DNA of 47,029 nt from Paenibacillus phytorum (GCF_013141715.1 NZ_WHOA01000219.1:1-47029), one strand, 5' to 3'. Positions 32,812 through 41,059 are shown, numbered from the stretch's first letter. Translations and numbers: made by a program. Notes: a model not told the origin generated them from the sequence alone.

Positions 32812-34401
32812 ATGACAAGCATGGTATCCCATCAATTGCGTAACAAGGCAGTAGGAGGTCGATCCACTTTGACCGAACACCACGACATCGATGTACTCGT
32901 CGCCGGAGCCGGCCCGACCGGCTCCACGCTGGCGGCGGACCTGCTGCGGCGTGGCCTTCGTGTGCGACTGGTTGATAAGGCACCACACGCCTTCAAGGGC
33001 TCCCGTGCCAAAGGAGTCCAACCGCGCACCCAGGAGGTCTTCGAAGACCTCGGCGTACTGGGCGAGGCTCGCGCGGAGGGCAGCCCGTACCCGCTCGCGG
33101 GCCTCCATCTCGGACCGATCACCGTTCCGTGGCGGATGCAGCAGCGGAACAGGCCGACGCCCAACGTGCCGTATCCGAACATCCTGCTGCTGCCGCAGCA
33201 CCGCACTGACGCCATCTTGCACCGCCTGCTCGACCGCCTCGGGCTACGCATCGAGTTTGGCGCCGCAGTGGAGGGTTTTGAACAGGATGCCGATGGGGTG
33301 ACGACGACGCTCTCTTCGGGGGAAAAGGTCCGTAGCAGGTATCTGGTCGGGGCCGACGGCGGCTCGAGCACTGTCCGCAAGTCCGCTGGTATTCGGTTCG
33401 TTGGAGAGACCAATGACTCCGACCGTACGCTCATCATCGACGGCACGATCGACGGACTGTCGCGCAACCGGTGGCACATTTGGCCACGCACGCACGGCAA
33501 ATCTGTCGGAGCATGCCCGCTGCCCCACTCCAACCAGTTCCAGGTCATGATCCGGCTGACACCGGACGAGACGCTTGACCTCGACGAAGCCGCGCTGGCC
33601 GCCCAGTTCCACACGCTCACCGGTTTCCGGCTCCACGACATCACCTGGACGTCGGTGTTCCGGCCTAACGTCCGGCTCGTCGAGCACTACCGTGCGGGCA
33701 GAGTCTTCCTGGCGGGCGACGCCGCCCACGTCCACACCCCGGCCGGCGGACAGGGCCTCAACACCGGCGTGCAGGACGCCTACAACCTCGGCCAAGTCAT
33801 CGCTGGAGCACCCGACAGCCTCCTCGATAGCTACGAGGCCGAACGGCAGCCGATTGCCGCACGCGTCCTCGGCAAGTCCAGCGAGCTATACGCTAGTCTC
33901 GACCAGCGCCGTCTCTCCGGCCTCAAGCGCGGAGACGAGGAGCGACAGCTCGGAATCTCATACCACGGTGGGCCACTCGCCTCCACCAACGCACCGGCCA
34001 CCAAGACCCTGCATGTGGGTGACCGGGCACCAGACGCGCCCTGCACCGGACCCGGCGGGGCACGACGTCTGTTCGACATCTACCGGGGGCCACACTTCAC
34101 CCTGCTGGCGTTCGGCGCCAACGCCGCCAAGTCACTCCCCGAGCTGATCTGGTCGACCGGCAGCGCCGAATTGCGCCGCTACGCCATCGGTAACGCGCGT
34201 GGAGTCGATTACAATTGCCTCAACGATACATCCGGCAAGCTGACCAGTATCTATGGCATTACCGGCGACACGTTGGTGCTGATCAGGCCAGACGGTTACA
34301 TCGGCAGCATCATAACGACCGACTGGCTGGCAGCCTTCGACAACGTTGCCAGGACGATTACCCGCTCCGGTTCAATGCGGCCACTCGAGCTGAAGAGGTA
34401 A
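32812..34401 (+). CDS. FAD-dependent aromatic monooxygenase (PheA/TfdB class), GC-rich
   Basis: A 529-aa group A flavin monooxygenase with three standard motifs: DVLVAGAGPTGSTLAADLLR (nucleotide-binding), YLVGADGGSSTVRKSAGI (DG motif) and GRVFLAGDAAHVHTPAGGQG (second FAD motif), plus a thioredoxin-like C-terminal domain. Such enzymes hydroxylate aromatic polyketides, phenols or antibiotics using NAD(P)H. ATG 32812 follows GAGAGGAAGG. From about 32880 to 34190 the coding DNA is far more GC-rich than any neighbour, with C/G third positions, while both ends are close to host composition. This points to actinobacterial origin. Under MarR control through visible operators. A drug-inactivating role is plausible but unproven. 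Confidence 0.9.
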   Translation: MTSMVSHQLRNKAVGGRSTLTEHHDIDVLVAGAGPTGSTLAADLLRRGLRVRLVDKAPHAFKGSRAKGVQPRTQEVFEDLGVLGEARAEGSPYPLAGLHLGPITVPWRMQQRNRPTPNVPYPNILLLPQHRTDAILHRLLDRLGLRIEFGAAVEGFEQDADGVTTTLSSGEKVRSRYLVGADGGSSTVRKSAGIRFVGETNDSDRTLIIDGTIDGLSRNRWHIWPRTHGKSVGACPLPHSNQFQVMIRLTPDETLDLDEAALAAQFHTLTGFRLHDITWTSVFRPNVRLVEHYRAGRVFLAGDAAHVHTPAGGQGLNTGVQDAYNLGQVIAGAPDSLLDSYEAERQPIAARVLGKSSELYASLDQRRLSGLKRGDEERQLGISYHGGPLASTNAPATKTLHVGDRAPDAPCTGPGGARRLFDIYRGPHFTLLAFGANAAKSLPELIWSTGSAELRRYAIGNARGVDYNCLNDTSGKLTSIYGITGDTLVLIRPDGYIGSIITTDWLAAFDNVARTITRSGSMRPLELKR

Positions 34402-34510
34402 TGTCTCCCTAGTTCCAGACACAACTGTTTCTACATGCTGTTCCCCATACACCGGAGGATGCTTCCGCGCTGCTTTATGCCTGCTAGCTATATGAGAACA
34501 GAACGAAATA

Positions 34511-34548
34511 AAAAAGCCTCTTAGTGTAATGTATCCCTAAGGGCTTTT
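34511..34548. terminator. Bidirectional terminator between convergent genes
   Basis: AAAAAGCCTCTTAG and CTAAGGGCTTTT pair between the plus-strand monooxygenase (ends 34401) and the minus-strand DUF4352 gene (ends 34560). Confidence 0.75.
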
Positions 34549-34559
34549 CGTTGCTTCTT

Positions 34560-35231
34560 TTATTCAACTTTAAGTTTAATCTTCTTTCCAAGCATTCCAC
34601 CTTGAGCTTGTAAATAAAATCCCTTAGCATCTTTTGGTACGTCAAAAGCTAATAGTCCGGTTATACTTAATCCTGGGTTAAGTTTTTTCAATAAAATAGT
34701 TTTATCTGGTCCAAATGCCACGTGCTCAGCTTCGGTTGAACTTGAGAACTCTCTGTTTTGATCATCAATAAGTTTAAAACTATTCGAATCAAGAATGATA
34801 GCGTCCTTTTGATTATTAGCAACTGTTAATTCAATTACCTTAAATACTCCCTGAGCTTTGGCTTTTAAAATTTGGTTATCCCCAATCTCAGCCTTTGTTT
34901 CTGTGCTTATAACTGTTATTTTAACATCTGAAGAAACTCCCTCCTTAGAAAGTTCCACAGGTGTAGGTGCAGGTGTAGCTTTCGGAGATGCTTTTGGCTC
35001 TTCCTTTTTCGTTTCAGCCTTTACTTCATTCTTTTGATCTGCTACTACCGGTGCGCTCGCTGTCTTAGTAGAGATAGAATCATCCTTGTTCAGATTTCCT
35101 ATTACAATTAGAGCGCCTATTACTGCCCAAATGATTCCAAAAGTCTTTCCTGCGCCTTTTAAGCCTTTCCACGAAACAAAGATCATTACATAAGGTACAA
35201 CAATCCAACCCAAAATCCTCAGTGCTTTCAA
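34560..35231 (-). CDS. DUF4352-domain membrane protein
   Basis: About 223 aa. Two N-terminal membrane helices (ILGWIVVPYVMIFVSWKGLK and FGIIWAVIGALIVIGNL), a Lys/Glu/Ala/Pro/Thr linker of about 45 residues, and a C-terminal immunoglobulin-like DUF4352 domain (FKVIELTVANNQKDAIILDS, FKLIDDQNREFSSSTEAEHV, NPGLSITGLLAFDVPKDAKG). The domain is extracytoplasmic. TTG 35231 is chosen because AGGAG lies 9 nt upstream; the ATG at 35240 directly abuts that site. Family members are common in Firmicutes and of unknown function. No CBE is adjacent. Confidence 0.8.
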   Translation of the reverse strand: MKALRILGWIVVPYVMIFVSWKGLKGAGKTFGIIWAVIGALIVIGNLNKDDSISTKTASAPVVADQKNEVKAETKKEEPKASPKATPAPTPVELSKEGVSSDVKITVISTETKAEIGDNQILKAKAQGVFKVIELTVANNQKDAIILDSNSFKLIDDQNREFSSSTEAEHVAFGPDKTILLKKLNPGLSITGLLAFDVPKDAKGFYLQAQGGMLGKKIKLKVE

Positions 35232-35420
35232 ACCGTCCATCTCCTAATACATAGTATTAATTTCCTATCACTGATTATATGTCCTATGCATTATATTGGT
35301 CTACATTTTTCTGGAAAAATTTGATAGTTACCATGGGGGTCTCCCTCGTTAGGCAATCCCATGTTTTGCGCAGAAAGAACGTAATAGTTCGACTTAGGTT
35401 CCCACTCATGACCTATCCTT

Positions 35421-36398
35421 TTAGTCATACGCTTTAATAACCTCAACCTCAACTTCCTCATTACTTACCATATCGATTACAGCTTGAAAAAGATTCGGCG
35501 GGTATTCGGCAATCCGATGACACAAGTACAAAAACCATTGATGCCCATATGTAAGATAGATCCTTACTGGATGCCCAGCTGCTTTTAGTCTGCTGCTCAA
35601 ATCTGGACGAATTCCATACAACATTTCGAATTCTACATCTGAGTTAGATAACCACCCACGCTCAAGCACTTCTTCGATGATATGTTCATCATGAGTAGCG
35701 ATAGACACACGGTGTCCTTGGCGAATCGTGCTTTCAACTAGTTCCAAATAACGATCACTAAGCGTTGAAGATCGAGGGATCGAGCAGTCAGCCGGTTCTT
35801 GATAGGCGCCTTTGACGATGCGTATACGACTAGGTGAGGCAACTATAGCAGCCAAATCCTGTGGCGTTCGTGTCAAGTGCGCCTGCAATGTAATGCCAAT
35901 GTTCGGATAAAAAGAGACTGCTCGCTCATAAACAGATAGTATGTCATCTGTCTTGCTGGACTCTTCCATACTAATGAATAATTCAACCCCAGCTTCCTGG
36001 GCTTGCTCAGCTAGATTCATCAAATGCGAAAAAGCAAGCTCCTTATCCAAGGAAAGCCCGATATGTGATAAATCGAATGATACACGAGCTGGGACCCCGC
36101 CTTGGCTTAAGTCATGGATCAGGGCCATCATCTCCAATGCGGCTGCTTCACATTCAGTGGCAACAGTTGTATTTTCACCAATATACTCGATGGATACTGC
36201 GTAACCTTTAGCCACTAACTTGCGTCCCACTTTGAGTCCGTCTTTGCGATGTTCACCCGTTACATATCTATCAGCCGTAAGACGCAACAGCCGATTCAGT
36301 TGTGGTGTCTGCTCCACATAAGATTTTAGGTCTGAACGGCGAGCGATAGATTTTAGTGCAGCTGTGAATTTTTTTTCCAAATCTGATACTTGGTACAT
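35421..36398 (-). CDS. Proline dehydrogenase-like flavoenzyme
   Basis: A 325-aa TIM-barrel protein of the size of monofunctional Bacillus proline dehydrogenases. Family landmarks: VSFDLSHIGLS, GITLQAHLTRTPQDL, RIRIVKGAYQEP, HRVSIATHDEHIIEE, VEFEMLYGIRPDLSSRLKAA, VRIYLTYGHQWFLYLCHRIA. Known reaction: FAD-linked oxidation of L-proline to pyrroline-5-carboxylate. In the last motif the usual Arg-Arg pair that binds the proline carboxylate (YxxRRLAE) reads H294-R295, and the usual P-Y-G is T-Y-G, so the substrate may differ. It lies 80 bp downstream of an AraC regulator on the same strand, and may be its target. No pyrroline-carboxylate dehydrogenase is adjacent. Confidence 0.85.
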   Translation of the reverse strand: MYQVSDLEKKFTAALKSIARRSDLKSYVEQTPQLNRLLRLTADRYVTGEHRKDGLKVGRKLVAKGYAVSIEYIGENTTVATECEAAALEMMALIHDLSQGGVPARVSFDLSHIGLSLDKELAFSHLMNLAEQAQEAGVELFISMEESSKTDDILSVYERAVSFYPNIGITLQAHLTRTPQDLAAIVASPSRIRIVKGAYQEPADCSIPRSSTLSDRYLELVESTIRQGHRVSIATHDEHIIEEVLERGWLSNSDVEFEMLYGIRPDLSSRLKAAGHPVRIYLTYGHQWFLYLCHRIAEYPPNLFQAVIDMVSNEEVEVEVIKAYD

Positions 36399-36478
36399 GA
36401 TGTCAACTCTCCCTCTTTCAAGTTACACCCAGTATACTAGGATGAAGGAGGCTGGTATTGTAAATAATTGCTCTTTTT

Positions 36479-37288
36479 TTAAAATGATAAGGCGTATTTA
36501 TGCGGTGTAGTCCCAACTATCTTGTCAAATGTTTTCGCGAAGTGACTCTGGTCATAGAAGCCCACTTCTACTGCAATCTCGGCTATCGATCGCTTCTTCA
36601 TCAATTCCGACTTCGCATGATTAATTCGCAGTAAGTTTTGATAAGCATGCGGGGGCAGATGACTCCACCTCTTATAAATACGAATGAGATGAAATCTGCT
36701 GATTCCAGCTTCGGTCTCCAAATTCTCCAACGTTATCTGTTCGGAAAAATGTGCATGTATGTATTCCTTTATAAGTTTAACGTATTTCTGGTCTTGCTTT
36801 CCTTGGTGTGTTTCATGTTCAAGATCGGAGGTGTTCTGACTAACGAGTGCTTGTACCAGGTCGATTAAAGCAGTTTCGATCTCAATCGGAGAGGATGTTC
36901 TGGTAAGTGCCTCCATCGTACGGTTGATGTGTACACGGCAGGCTTTATTTTTACCCTCTCCCAATAAGAACGGGATATGAAGCTGATCAAGCTCCCGTTG
37001 CTTGAGCCCCTGGAACCAATTTGGATGAATGAACAGCATCTTGTATTTCCATTCTACGCCCGTATCGGGATAACATGCATGCAGCATCATCGGCGGAAAG
37101 CTGATCAGCCGTCCCCTTTCAACATAATGCATTGTTCCGTCACACCAAGCATTCGTTTCACCTTCATCAATTAACCCAATCGAATATTCCTCATGGAAAT
37201 GTTTTTGATAGGCAAAATCGCTCTTCAGACATCTCTTTGCTTCCAAGAAAGGCAGCGCTTCATTGCGGTAAAAGGTTACATCAGGCAT
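36479..37288 (-). CDS. AraC-family transcriptional regulator with cupin domain
   Basis: A 269-aa protein. The N-terminal cupin sensor (FAYQKHFHEEYSIGLIDEGE, ending GRLISFPPMMLHACYPDTG) is followed by two AraC helix-turn-helix modules (QITLENLETEAGISRFHLIR and SIAEIAVEVGFYDQSHFAKT, then FDKIVGTTPHKYAL). ATG 37288 follows AAGAGGA. The layout matches regulators that sense amino acids or amino-acid-derived compounds and often control exporters or catabolic genes. The next gene downstream on the same strand is the proline dehydrogenase-like gene. The 37289-37512 region upstream has no gene. Confidence 0.88.
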   Translation of the reverse strand: MPDVTFYRNEALPFLEAKRCLKSDFAYQKHFHEEYSIGLIDEGETNAWCDGTMHYVERGRLISFPPMMLHACYPDTGVEWKYKMLFIHPNWFQGLKQRELDQLHIPFLLGEGKNKACRVHINRTMEALTRTSSPIEIETALIDLVQALVSQNTSDLEHETHQGKQDQKYVKLIKEYIHAHFSEQITLENLETEAGISRFHLIRIYKRWSHLPPHAYQNLLRINHAKSELMKKRSIAEIAVEVGFYDQSHFAKTFDKIVGTTPHKYALSF

Positions 37289-37512
37289 ATTTCGAGTCCT
37301 CTTCTTTCATAATGCATGAATACTTCCACGGGGATATTATAGGTTTTGTTCAAAATACGAGTCATAAAGGTCAGACTATAGTTCTTTAAAATTGTTAATA
37401 CGTCTACTTCATTTATGACAGTTCCACTTTTTAACCATAAACTTATGAACCTATTACTGAATTAATTATCTTATTTTACTACAAATTGGCTTGATTTGAA
37501 TGATATATTGTT

Positions 37513-37599
37513 GCACTATCCTGCCCGTACTTTAATACACAAAAGAGGAGCTGCCGCGAAGCAAGCCCCTCAATTATAGTTCACCATCAGTTTAATCTG
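37513..37599 (+). repeat. CBE19: full element
   Basis: Left site CACTATCCTGCCCGTAC (37513-37536), hairpin GAGGaGC...GCaagCCcCTC (37545-37571), right site ATTATAG-TTCACC-ATCAGTTT, diverged (37571-37599). Confidence 0.75.
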
Positions 37600-37618
37600 A
37601 TTGGTTTTACTACGTCCC

Positions 37619-37918
37619 CTAATCCGACCAGCCCATACACTTAATACCTAAAAACACAAACCCGATACCGAGTAGGATATAAATAACTTTAACTAACCAC
37701 CAAGGTAATGCTCTTAATAACGCACCAATTGAATTAACGACAAAAAAGATTATCCATACAAAAAATGAATCAGCAACACCTTCAATATCACGTAATTTTA
37801 ATTCTTTGGCAATAGTATCTTGTTTGCGTTTTTCACTTTTAACAACTATTATGCCTAATGTAAGAAAAACGAAAGCGATAAACCAGCAAATAATGGCACC
37901 AATCAGCCGTAAGGTCAA
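37619..37918 (-). CDS. Small membrane protein
   Basis: A 99-aa protein with three hydrophobic helices: LIGAIICWFIAFVFLTLGII, SFFVWIIFFVVNSIGALLRA and VKVIYILLGIGFVFLGIKC, with a Lys-rich cytoplasmic loop between the first two. TTG 37918 follows GGAGG 7 nt upstream. Family not recognised. It is a single-gene unit between CBE19 and CBE20, in the orientation shared by most genes of this stretch. Confidence 0.7.
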   Translation of the reverse strand: MTLRLIGAIICWFIAFVFLTLGIIVVKSEKRKQDTIAKELKLRDIEGVADSFFVWIIFFVVNSIGALLRALPWWLVKVIYILLGIGFVFLGIKCMGWSD

Positions 37919-37986
37919 ACCTCCACCTCCGAGTTAGTTGTAATATTCCGTTCATATATTTTTTCCATAATTCAGAAATTGAAACT

Positions 37987-38064
37987 CTACTGCTCATTAG
38001 CGTAAAAAAGGACTGCCATTCGGCAGCCCTTTCGTTATTGAACTATAATTCTTCGTAATAATAT
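37987..38064 (+). repeat. CBE20: full element
   Basis: Left site CTACTGCTCATTAGCG, hairpin AAAAGGaCTGCC-ATTC-GGCAGcCCTTT (38005-38032), right site AACTATAA-TTCTT-CGTAATAA (38038-38064). Confidence 0.8.
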
Positions 38065-38121
38065 CAATCTAAGTGGTGCGAGTTTGGGGGTTGCAGCCAT
38101 TGCATAGTTAAGATTAATTCG

Positions 38122-38346
38122 TTAAGATCTTTCTTTGGCTTGTGAATTCTTCCCCTCATGATAGTCTTCCCAGAGTGGACCGATGTATTTTTCTAATGTT
38201 TTAACGACGTCATCTCTTCGGCTCTCTTCGACATTTGCAGTGTCATTTGAAATATCATTTCTAATTCGTATGAGCACAAATAAAGGGGGTAATGCAGCCT
38301 CACGTAGAGCCTTAATCATGTTTTCTTCTTGTGGAGTAATATCCAT
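38122..38346 (-). CDS. Hypothetical 74-aa protein
   Basis: An acidic-basic helical protein (DITPQEENMIKALREAALPP, then DVVKTLEKYIGPLWEDYHEG) with no membrane segment. ATG 38346 follows AAGGAAA at 11 nt. Not recognised. The gene is framed by CBE20 downstream and the duplicated unit upstream. Confidence 0.55.
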   Translation of the reverse strand: MDITPQEENMIKALREAALPPLFVLIRIRNDISNDTANVEESRRDDVVKTLEKYIGPLWEDYHEGKNSQAKERS

Positions 38347-38468
38347 AACGTATCATATTTCCTTTCCAGTAGATTTCTGCTCATGATAATCTCATTATAA
38401 ACCCTGACCTCAGTGTTATGGTCAAGAGGAAGTAAGCTAATCAACATGCAGATGCCGCATCCGTGAGG

Positions 38469-38585
38469 ATGGGTAAGGCATTTACAAAATGGCGTTTGGT
38501 AGACTATGATTTTAATATTCGCCTATTGGGGGAATTGCACCGGATTCCGGACAGCGTCTACTGTGGCCGATTACGCCGGCAATGA
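38469..38585 (+). CDS. Possible 38-aa protein upstream of the 71-aa gene
   Basis: The frame MGKAFTKWRLVDYDFNIRLL followed by GELHRIPDSVYCGRLRRQ is open in this copy and disrupted in the other (12332 onward). The ribosome-binding site is poor (GAGG touching the ATG). It could be a leader peptide translated ahead of the 71-aa gene. Basic C-terminus, no membrane helix. Confidence 0.35.
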   Translation: MGKAFTKWRLVDYDFNIRLLGELHRIPDSVYCGRLRRQ

Positions 38586-38612
38586 AATCAAGCTGAAGGA
38601 GATGAATAAAGG

Positions 38613-38828
38613 TTGAAGAATAGATTCGAATTTACTGCAGTCGTCTTAATAGGCAATGGCGAGTTAACAGACGACTTTACCATCGATCTCGCCAAAATGG
38701 TTGACCGTTTGACCGCACAGTTGGAGATCGCCAAGAAAGCACTGCAAACTATTGCGGGGAACTCAGAGCAAGGTAACGAAGCAGCCAAGACCATTGCAGC
38801 AGAAGCTCTAGCATCTATTGTCGAGTAG
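38613..38828 (+). CDS. Conserved small protein of the duplicated unit, copy 2
   Basis: A 71-aa paralogue of 12464-12679, with the same beta start and amphipathic C-terminal half (DRLTAQLEIAKKALQTIAGN). A TTG start replaces the GTG of copy 1 through a single-base difference right at the start, behind the same AAGGAG, and the frame is preserved. Preservation despite divergence elsewhere in the unit supports selection on the protein. Function unknown. Confidence 0.65.
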   Translation: MKNRFEFTAVVLIGNGELTDDFTIDLAKMVDRLTAQLEIAKKALQTIAGNSEQGNEAAKTIAAEALASIVE

Positions 38829-38850
38829 GTGTCGGCTGCCTTCGTGTTTT

Positions 38851-38873
38851 ATAACGTTATCCGTTAGTTGAAT
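38851..38873 (+). repeat. CBE21: right site only
   Basis: ATAACG-TTAT-CCGTTAGTTG, with a GGCTGCC stem scrap at 38834-38840; it follows the 71-aa gene exactly as CBE5 does. Confidence 0.75.
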
Positions 38874-38974
38874 CCTAGGCGTAATATCCGCCCATTGCAA
38901 GGTATTCATGGTGTTCAAGATAATGCTTATAGATCTTTCCAAATACTCTGTTGGCCATTGCCTGTGATTGATTA

Positions 38975-39250
38975 TCATTCTTCAGGGATATCAAACCCTT
39001 GAAAACTTACATTTAATAAATTCGCTTCAAATGAATGTTGAAATTCATATTGACCAGCATAGCTAAGAGCAATTATTCCATCCCATTTAATATCAAATTG
39101 TTTTAATTCGTTTTCTGAGAAATGTATCCGATGTTCGGCAACAGAATCGTGTCCTAATAAATAAATGTTAAAAGATAGTGTACAACTATGACAATTAATC
39201 CAAACGATTTTTGCCTGCCAGTGTTTTAATATAAATAATCCCTTTCGGTA
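38975..39250 (-). pseudogene. Unrecognised gene fragment without a start codon
   Basis: A continuous frame of about 90 codons reads KGLFILKHWQAKIVWINCHS, IYLLGHDSVAEHRIHFSENE, WDGIIALSYAGQYEFQHSFE and ends GFDIPEE. It is clearly protein-like but has no ATG, GTG or TTG at its head, where CBE22 lies. The 5' end seems to have been lost at that element. It was missed by start-based ORF finding. Family unknown. Confidence 0.4.
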
Positions 39251-39257
39251 TTCAATT

Positions 39258-39284
39258 GTTGAACTATCATATCCCGTTAGGTAC
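39258..39284 (+). repeat. CBE22: right site only
   Basis: AACTATCA-TATCC-CGTTAGGT. It ends 1 bp before the stop codon of the gene at 39286. Core GTTAGGT fits GTTRRRY. Confidence 0.75.
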
Positions 39285-39285
39285 T

Positions 39286-39591
39286 CTATGGTTCTCTAAA
39301 CCCTAAAAATGTCATACTTAAAAATACCATTACCAATCCTACAACCATAAGAAAAACAATTAAGATTCCTGTGAATTTTAACAATCCTTTCTCGCCTGTT
39401 AGAATACCAATAAAGCCCAAAACAATGCAAATGATTAAAAAAGTTAGTCCTGAAAAAAACAGGGATTTAATAACAATTATTTCACTTGCGGTTGGATTTT
39501 TTGAAACTAAGTAACTGAAGATAAGCATCAAAGCCCCTAAAATACTTAAAACGGTAGACCACACTCCGAATGGCCTCACCTTTGAAGTCAT
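39286..39591 (-). CDS. Small membrane protein, three helices
   Basis: A 101-aa protein: a short polar start (MTSKVRPFG), then VWSTVLSILGALMLIFSYLV, SLFFSGLTFLIICIVLGFIG and FTGILIVFLMVVGLVMVFLS. ATG 39591 is preferred because GGAGGG lies 6 nt upstream, while the upstream GTG overlaps it. Not recognised. Its stop codon sits at the CBE22 right site and CBE23 begins 85 bp upstream of its start, giving a unit of only about 400 bp. Confidence 0.7.
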   Translation of the reverse strand: MTSKVRPFGVWSTVLSILGALMLIFSYLVSKNPTASEIIVIKSLFFSGLTFLIICIVLGFIGILTGEKGLLKFTGILIVFLMVVGLVMVFLSMTFLGFREP

Positions 39592-39676
39592 TAATTTCCC
39601 TCCCACTCCGGTTTTTTTGGTATTTATTTAGGCTGACATCAATAATATCCTTTATTTTACCATATTTGGTCATTAA

Positions 39677-39767
39677 GCATCCTGCACGTTAGCGGAATAG
39701 GCCATCGGATTTATCAACGGCAGCCTGCTATATCTTGTTATGAAGCTATCGTTCCTCGTTAAACAAC
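39677..39767 (+). repeat. CBE23: full element
   Basis: Left site GCATCCTGCACGTTAGCGG, hairpin AGGCCATCG...CGGCAGCCT (39699-39726), right site AGCTATCG-TTCCT-CGTTAAAC (39740-39767). Core GTTAAAC fits GTTRRRY. Central part nearly equal to CBE11, CBE24 and CBE29. Confidence 0.88.
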
Positions 39768-39824
39768 CGATACATTTACTTGATATTCAAGTTAATCGAA
39801 TATACCACTTTAGGGAGAGCATTA

Positions 39825-40292
39825 TTACATTCCTTCGACGGTTCTGATATTTCCCTCTACATTCACAGACATGTAAACGTCTATGAGATCCTCACTTTCA
39901 ACTTTAAAACCAAACCGTTCATAAAGACGTTTTGCAGAGCTTCCTTGTAAGACATTTAATGTTACACGTTTTCCTTTTACATCATTTTGTTCAAGCAATT
40001 TTTTTAATACATGACTACCGACCCCTTTACCTTGGTAATAGGGATAAATATAAAAATGTTCCAATAAATAACCATCTAACGTTGGTTTAAGAGCTACGCA
40101 GCCAATAAAAGAAGAATCTGACTCAATGATCCAAGTGTGATCTGAGTCAAATGAATTACGGAAGCGTTGACGAACCTTCTCTTCATCAAACCTTCCTAAC
40201 CTAGTCAAATCATTTCGTAGTACAATTGCCCGTAAATTAGCAATTGTCTCAACATCGGAATTTTGGGATTGGCGAAGAGTAATCTGTTTCAT
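39825..40292 (-). CDS. GNAT-family N-acetyltransferase
   Basis: A 155-aa protein with the GNAT acetyl-CoA site YYQGKGVGSHVLKKLLEQND (Q-x-x-G-x-G), preceded by the beta4 strand LEHFYIYP, and the later helix SSAKRLYERFGFKVESED. ATG 40292 follows AAGGAG at the long spacing of about 13 nt. It occupies the unit between CBE23 and CBE24. Substrate not predictable. Confidence 0.9.
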   Translation of the reverse strand: MKQITLRQSQNSDVETIANLRAIVLRNDLTRLGRFDEEKVRQRFRNSFDSDHTWIIESDSSFIGCVALKPTLDGYLLEHFYIYPYYQGKGVGSHVLKKLLEQNDVKGKRVTLNVLQGSSAKRLYERFGFKVESEDLIDVYMSVNVEGNIRTVEGM

Positions 40293-40450
40293 TTAACGTA
40301 ACAGCTCCTTTATTCTTTTTTAGACAGCATAGGGGTTGAGCCCCCTTAAAAATCATTGAAATTATTTATTTTAAGGTCATTATGTTCTTCGCATATTATA
40401 GTGGTTTAATAAGGGCGTATCTATATGTAGTCATTTGTAAAACTAAGATT

Positions 40451-40540
40451 GGATAACTGCCTGTTAGCACAACAAGCCACCGAGTTTATCTCTGGTAGCC
40501 TGTTTGATCTATGAAGCTAACGTTATCCACTAGCTTAACG
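40451..40540 (+). repeat. CBE24: full element overlapping a stop codon
   Basis: Left site GGATAACTGCCTGTTAGCAC, hairpin AAGCCACCG...TGGTAGCCT (40474-40501), right site AGCTAACG-TTATC-CACTAGCTT (40511-40540). The stop of the GrpB gene (40535-40537) lies inside the right site. Confidence 0.85.
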
Positions 40541-41059
40541 TTCCTTGATCATTTTATACCAATGTAGTGCTTTTCTTTCTAGCTCTTTAACAAATGTATC
40601 TTTACCGTCCATATAAGCGTCAATGTCCTTCGGGAATTGTTTTGCAAGGTGTTCTTTTAAATTTCCATAGTGATTAACTTCCTCTGAATGTATCCGGAGA
40701 TAGTCTCTTACAGCCAAATGGCGATTAATATCTTCTCTGTTATCCACCTGGAATACATGCACTTGATGTGTTCTATTATCTCCGCCTTTTCTGAAGTATC
40801 TTCTTCCTTTCATACCGAGCTCACCCATACATTCGTAACCAAGACCTGTCATTTGTTCATTAAACGAATCAATTTTTTTAATATCCTTTACTACTGGCAT
40901 GATATCAATAATTGGTTTTGCTTTTAACCCTGGAACAGATGTGCTACCTATATGATGAATCTCAATTAGCTCATTACCAAAAACATCTTTTATTTTTTGA
41001 GATTCCTCGCTAAACCTTTGTTTCCAATTATCGTTGTATTCCGTAACTACAACATTCAT
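40535..41059 (-). CDS. GrpB-family protein (UPF0157)
   Basis: A 174-aa nucleotidyltransferase-fold protein. Signatures: EIHHIGSTSVPGLKAKPIID (G-S-T and D of the fold) and ELGMKGRRYFRKGGDNRTHQ, then HVFQVDNREDINRHLAVRDY. The GrpB/UPF0157 group is full length at about 170-180 aa; biochemical role unknown, possibly nucleotide transfer to a small molecule. ATG 41059 follows GGAGGT. Its stop codon is contributed by CBE24. Confidence 0.92.
   Translation of the reverse strand: MNVVVTEYNDNWKQRFSEESQKIKDVFGNELIEIHHIGSTSVPGLKAKPIIDIMPVVKDIKKIDSFNEQMTGLGYECMGELGMKGRRYFRKGGDNRTHQVHVFQVDNREDINRHLAVRDYLRIHSEEVNHYGNLKEHLAKQFPKDIDAYMDGKDTFVKELERKALHWYKMIKER

Larger units (their letters stand above)
38443..38873 (+). 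repeat. Duplicated cassette-like unit, copy 2
   Basis: Counterpart of 12303-12731. The unit starts at AACATGCAGATGCCGC and ends with a right site (CBE21). A decayed right-site end (AGCTAATCAAC) lies immediately left. Here the short upstream frame is intact. Confidence 0.85.

Noticed and set aside
32753..34147. Long open frames antisense to or overlapping the GC-rich monooxygenase
   Set aside because: GC-rich coding DNA leaves few stop codons in other frames; these frames have no start signals or domains.
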